Source: Phycisphaerae bacterium RAS2 (GTDB lineage Bacteria; Planctomycetota; Phycisphaerae; UBA1845; UTPLA1). From it: a stretch of DNA of 64,000 nt. Shown one piece after another: positions 60,848-64,000 of this stretch. Numbering within the stretch: position 1 is the first letter of the stretch; every line of letters begins with the position of its first letter. The notes beneath the pieces are model-generated. The model was not told where the DNA came from. It did no database searches and was given only the letters and a program-made list of their open reading frames with translations. The position numbers were made by a program, and so were the translations under genes. The DNA lies in assembly GCA_007753915.1 (NCBI GenBank), contig CP036352.1, positions 4,260,590 through 4,324,589 on the forward strand, read 5' to 3'.

Positions 60848-62152
60848 TCAATAAATCGCCTTGATGATCGCCCCCGGGTAATACGTCGCGAGGATGGCCT
60901 TGTGATCCATGCCGCGGCGGGCCTTGGTCTCCGTGCCGTACTGGCAGAGGCCCATGCCGTGGCCGAAGCCTTTGCCCTCGGAGAAGACAAACCGGTCGCC
61001 CTTTTTTGAAATCTGGAAGTTTGTCGATTTGAGCAGTCGCCCGCCCATGGTCAGGCGAAAGTCCTCGCCGACGAGCGTGTCCTTCGCGCCGCCCGAGCCG
61101 ATCAGCTCCATGTGCATGATGCGGCCGTCGGGCGTGCGGGCCTTGGGGCGCAGGTCGGTGATCGTGCCGAGTTTCTTCAACACGGGGTAGCGAGCGACGA
61201 GTTTTTTTGTCATGTCGGCGCGGGAGATTTCGACCGGGCCCCATTTGTAATTCGGGGCCACGTAGCAATCTTCGCAGACCACGCCGCCTCGCAGCGGGCC
61301 GACGTCCGGATCGCGCGGCTTCACGTTGTTCACGTGCTGCGATCGGCCGCCGCACGCGGAAGAATAGTACGTGCAGAAGATGTCGTCTTTCGTGCCGTCG
61401 TTCCAGAGGCAGACCTCGCCGCGCGTGCCGTCAACGGCACTGATCGCGATGGCGTCCTCGCCTTTGACGCCGATGTACATCTGGCTTCCTTCGTTATCGA
61501 CAACATCCCAGGTGCGGCCGGGCGGGGCGGCGCGCTTCTGATAAAGGACATAAGTTCGCGCCGCGACGCAGAGCGCCTTGAACGACTCGGGGTGGAAGTA
61601 GCGCGGCAGTTCTCCGCGAAGGACGCCGCGAAGGTACGCTTCGACGTCGACAAGGTTGATCACCGTGAGCATCTCGCCGGCGCGAAGAATGCGCAGCGAC
61701 CCGCGATAGGTCTGCTGATTCAAGACGATGGATGCGTCGCGCGCCGGGGTGATCAGCAGGTTGGTGGTATCAAACGTTTCGCCGCCGAGCGTGATGCCGC
61801 CGCTGGTCGCCGGGCGCAGCGCCGCCAGCGAGAGCGGGGGATGCTCTGGCGCGAGCTGGCGACCGGCCACGCCATCGACCGCGGAGAAGGCCGACGTGAC
61901 GGCCAGTTCGGCAGACTGGCCCGGCTTGAGCTCCATGAGCCGGACGCGAACTTGTCGATCGACGATGACTTCGGGCGGGGCTTCGGGTCGGTGCGTGCTG
62001 GTCCAACGCTGGGTGTCAAAGAGACCTTCGCAGCCGACAAAGAACAGCGCGGCGGCCGCGAGGGTCGCGCCAAGGATGACAGCCGGATGACATTTTCGAA
62101 GCGCCGAAGCGATCATCATGAGCACCCGGATGGCCTGGTGTTGTGCGGACAT
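60848..62152 (-). CDS. SpoIID/LytB-type lytic transglycosylase-like lipoprotein
   Basis: 434 residues. The signal ends AALFFVGCEG (lipobox). The SpoIID domain is complete: VDVEAYLRGVLRGELPRYFH with the catalytic Glu in GEL, KALCVAARTYVLYQKR, FCTYYSSACGGRSQHVNN and GKGFGHGMGLCQYGTETKAR. SpoIID cleaves glycan strands lacking peptide stems. In non-sporulating bacteria such proteins are thought to take part in cell-wall turnover or division. The lipoprotein form and planctomycete context suggest an envelope role. Confidence 0.88.
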   Translation of the reverse strand: MSAQHQAIRVLMMIASALRKCHPAVILGATLAAAALFFVGCEGLFDTQRWTSTHRPEAPPEVIVDRQVRVRLMELKPGQSAELAVTSAFSAVDGVAGRQLAPEHPPLSLAALRPATSGGITLGGETFDTTNLLITPARDASIVLNQQTYRGSLRILRAGEMLTVINLVDVEAYLRGVLRGELPRYFHPESFKALCVAARTYVLYQKRAAPPGRTWDVVDNEGSQMYIGVKGEDAIAISAVDGTRGEVCLWNDGTKDDIFCTYYSSACGGRSQHVNNVKPRDPDVGPLRGGVVCEDCYVAPNYKWGPVEISRADMTKKLVARYPVLKKLGTITDLRPKARTPDGRIMHMELIGSGGAKDTLVGEDFRLTMGGRLLKSTNFQISKKGDRFVFSEGKGFGHGMGLCQYGTETKARRGMDHKAILATYYPGAIIKAIY

Positions 62153-62245
62153 CGGCGGACGGCTCCGGGCAGCGCGACGGAACGTCTCGCGCGGAACGGC
62201 TCACACGAAGGACGGCGCGCGGCCGGGTCGGAGTCCGGTCGCGGA

Positions 62246-63574
62246 TCAGGCCTGCCGCAGGGAGAGACCCATCTGCACGAGGCACGCCTTGATTTCCGTC
62301 AGCGAGGTTTGGCCGAAGTTCCGCGATTCAAGCAACTCCTGCTCGCTGCGAATGATCAGTTCGCCGATGGTTGAGATGCCCAGCCGCTGGAGGCACTTGC
62401 GCGACCGCACGGACAGCTCGATCGACATGACGGGCCGGCTCAAGACATCGGGGCTGACGTTGGGCGCGAGGGCGGCGAAGTCGGGCGCGGGCCGGGCGGC
62501 GCCGCCCATCGGCGAATTCTGACCGAGGCTCAAGCCCTTCTGGGCGAGCATGGCCTTGATCTCGCGCAGGCTGGTCTCGCCGAAGTTCTTGTAGGCCAGC
62601 AGTTCTGCCTCGGTGATGCGCAACAGGTCGCCGAGCGTGTTGATGTTCATCTTTTTGAGGCAGTTGCGGCTGCGCACGGAAAGCTCGAAGTCGGTGATCG
62701 GCGTGTCCAGCACGGCGCTGCGCTTCTCCATCGCGCGGACCTGGTTCTCGTTGATGTACATCGTGTCGGCGGCCATCACATCGCGCAGGTAGAGTCGGGC
62801 GCGGGCATGGTTGGGGTTCACGGCCAGCACGCGGCGGAGGCACTCCTCGGCGAGGTCGTACTCATTGTTGTCTTCGTGGATGACCGCAAGGTTGATCAGC
62901 GCGTGCATGTGGACGAGGGGCAAGCCGGTGCAGTGGATGTAGTGATCCATCGCCTCTTCGTCGTCCCCGAACAGGTCGCAGAGGTACGCGAGGTAGAAGC
63001 GGGCGTGGGCATTGGCCGGGTCAATCTCGACGGCCTTCTTGTAGGAAGCCGCGGCCTGCTGAAGGTCGCCCTGTTCCTGGTGAATGCGGCCGCGCGCGTA
63101 ATTCCATGAGGCCGAGCCGGCTTCATGCGACGCGTGCTGCTTGAGGGCGAGCAGGGCCTCGTCGAGTTTTCCGAGCAGGGCGAGGCATTCAGCGCGGAGG
63201 GTGTCGATCTCCAGCCGATTCGCCCCGAGCGTCGCCGCCTTGTCAAACTCGGCCAGCGCCTCGGTGAAGTGGCGGGACTCCAGATGTGCCTGCCCGGCTG
63301 CCATGCGGCGCACCGCGCCATCCGTTGCCTGCCCAAGCCATGTCAGCGCCTTGGGGGCGTCGCCCATGTAAAGGTAAGCCAGACCAAGCTTGAGGCTCGA
63401 CGCGGAGGCGTCGCCTTCGCCGCGCTCGGTCTTGTCCTCAAGATCGTTGAGCAGCTCAATGAATCGATGCAGCGTTTCGTTGGTCGAGAACGCCGCGCAG
63501 GCGAGGCGGTTGAACGCGTCGTGAGTGGTGATCGGTTGTTCGAACTGCACTGCAAGGTCAACAGTGGTATCCAT
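62246..63574 (-). CDS. TPR protein with two RNA polymerase alpha C-terminal domains
   Basis: 442 residues from ATG 63574. The N-terminal ~270 residues carry TPR repeats (SLKLGLAYLYMGDAPKALTW, LQQAAASYKKAVEIDPANAH, YDLAEECLRRVLAVNPNHAR). The C-terminal part has two RpoA-CTD helix-hairpin-helix domains: LSVRSRNCLKKMNINTLGDL with NFGETSLREIKAMLAQKGLS, and LSVRSRKCLQRLGISTIGEL with NFGQTSLTEIKACLVQMGLS. In RpoA this domain binds UP-element DNA and activators. The combination is characteristic of planctomycetes and suggests a transcription-linked regulator, but its role is not established. Confidence 0.85.
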   Translation of the reverse strand: MDTTVDLAVQFEQPITTHDAFNRLACAAFSTNETLHRFIELLNDLEDKTERGEGDASASSLKLGLAYLYMGDAPKALTWLGQATDGAVRRMAAGQAHLESRHFTEALAEFDKAATLGANRLEIDTLRAECLALLGKLDEALLALKQHASHEAGSASWNYARGRIHQEQGDLQQAAASYKKAVEIDPANAHARFYLAYLCDLFGDDEEAMDHYIHCTGLPLVHMHALINLAVIHEDNNEYDLAEECLRRVLAVNPNHARARLYLRDVMAADTMYINENQVRAMEKRSAVLDTPITDFELSVRSRNCLKKMNINTLGDLLRITEAELLAYKNFGETSLREIKAMLAQKGLSLGQNSPMGGAARPAPDFAALAPNVSPDVLSRPVMSIELSVRSRKCLQRLGISTIGELIIRSEQELLESRNFGQTSLTEIKACLVQMGLSLRQA

Positions 63575-64000
63575 AAGAAGCTTGCCTGGTCTCCGAAGTG
63601 GGTGAAGCCCGCACGCGGCCGGAACACGAAGCGCCGGGGCGCCCGATTCTGCATGGCGATACGTCACCCGTGGCCGTAAAGGACTTCGTGTTCGATACGC
63701 TGGACTCGGTTTCTGGATTCAGGTTGGTATGGTACATGGATGCGCGGCGACTTCAAGTCCTATGACGACCGGGTGAGCTGTGAATTCTTGTGAATAGGGT
63801 GTTCAAAAGAATTTGGTAACAAAACGTGGAAATGAGGTGGTTGACGGATTGAGGCGCGGGGTGGGAGCGGGTATCATGCGGGGAGTGCATAAGCCATTCT
63901 GGTTTGAATGCAACCTGTTGACAGAAAACAAGTTACAGCAAAACACGTATCCGGCGTGTGGATTCTTGATTGAACTCGCTCGCGCCGTTTTGGGCCGACC
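63575..64000. other. Window end, upstream region of the TPR/alpha-CTD gene
   Basis: 426 bases without a supported gene. TTGAGG (63849-63854), a 17-bp spacer and TATCAT (63872-63877) form a possible plus-strand promoter. TTGACA at 63918-63923 has no good -10 partner. A gene may start beyond the right edge. Confidence 0.3.

Noticed and set aside
63841..63877. Promoter TTGACG...TATCAT
   Set aside because: The spacer is 25 bp; the TTGAGG alternative with 17 bp was kept only as a low-confidence note.

Overview
The window is high-GC DNA from a bacterium with a planctomycete (probably Phycisphaerae-like) gene repertoire. Supporting signs are two secreted pseudopilin-like proteins with the FTLIELLV prepilin motif, a TPR protein carrying RNA polymerase alpha C-terminal domains, a very large sigma-70 factor with an N-terminal helix-turn-helix region, a fused E1 alpha/beta dehydrogenase, many lipoproteins, and large repeat-built secreted proteins with a 'choice-of-anchor' domain. 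No rRNA, tRNA, CRISPR array, transposase or prophage was seen. Placement is inferred from gene content only.

Layout. 1-6.1 kb: a cut-off zinc-ribbon protein, an FHA-GAF-PPM phosphatase, a sigma factor and two methyltransferases. 6.2-9.3 kb: B12-dependent ribonucleotide reductase (nrdJ) behind a promoter whose -35 and -10 elements sit inside two NrdR boxes exactly 32 bp apart. 9.7-14.8 kb: an STT3-like membrane glycosyltransferase translationally coupled to ligA, then a DUF5329 lipoprotein. 14.9-18.1 kb (minus): parB, a HEAT-like membrane protein, a DedA protein and a small protein, with two parS sites just upstream of parB. 18.1-21.3 kb: two small proteins and the fused E1. 21.4-28.7 kb (plus): a CHASE2 adenylate cyclase coupled to a free-methionine-sulfoxide reductase, a TolB-like three-gene operon and a Xer recombinase.

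28.8-37.3 kb (minus): etfB, a B12-binding/MeaB GTPase fusion, a HepT-MntA toxin-antitoxin pair, lepA, a zinc-ribbon protein, a pseudopilin-like protein, a dUTPase-like protein, ferredoxin and a glycosyltransferase. 37.5-51.6 kb: saccharopine-dehydrogenase-like enzyme, vanadium haloperoxidase-like lipoprotein, a 1,684-residue protein with twelve Ig-like repeats, a lipoprotein, a tail-fibre-like secreted protein, a second pseudopilin-like protein and a coiled-coil protein. This is the cell-surface part of the window. 51.7-53.3 kb: two paralogous secreted proteins of unknown function flanked by ~130-bp direct repeats. 53.3-63.6 kb: a GDSL lipoprotein, an unknown exported protein, acyl-CoA dehydrogenase, an AbiEii-like nucleotidyltransferase pair, an Alg14/Alg13-like pair, a SpoIID-type lipoprotein and the TPR/alpha-CTD protein.

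The most unusual signals are: short dispersed hairpin repeats that were absorbed in frame into genes (ligA and the fused E1) and also lie between genes; the repeat-flanked paralogous cassette; the stand-alone B12/G-protein fusion without a mutase next to it; the cyclase with large insertions in its sensor domain; and the nrdJ control region. No complete new defence or biosynthetic system could be demonstrated from sequence alone.
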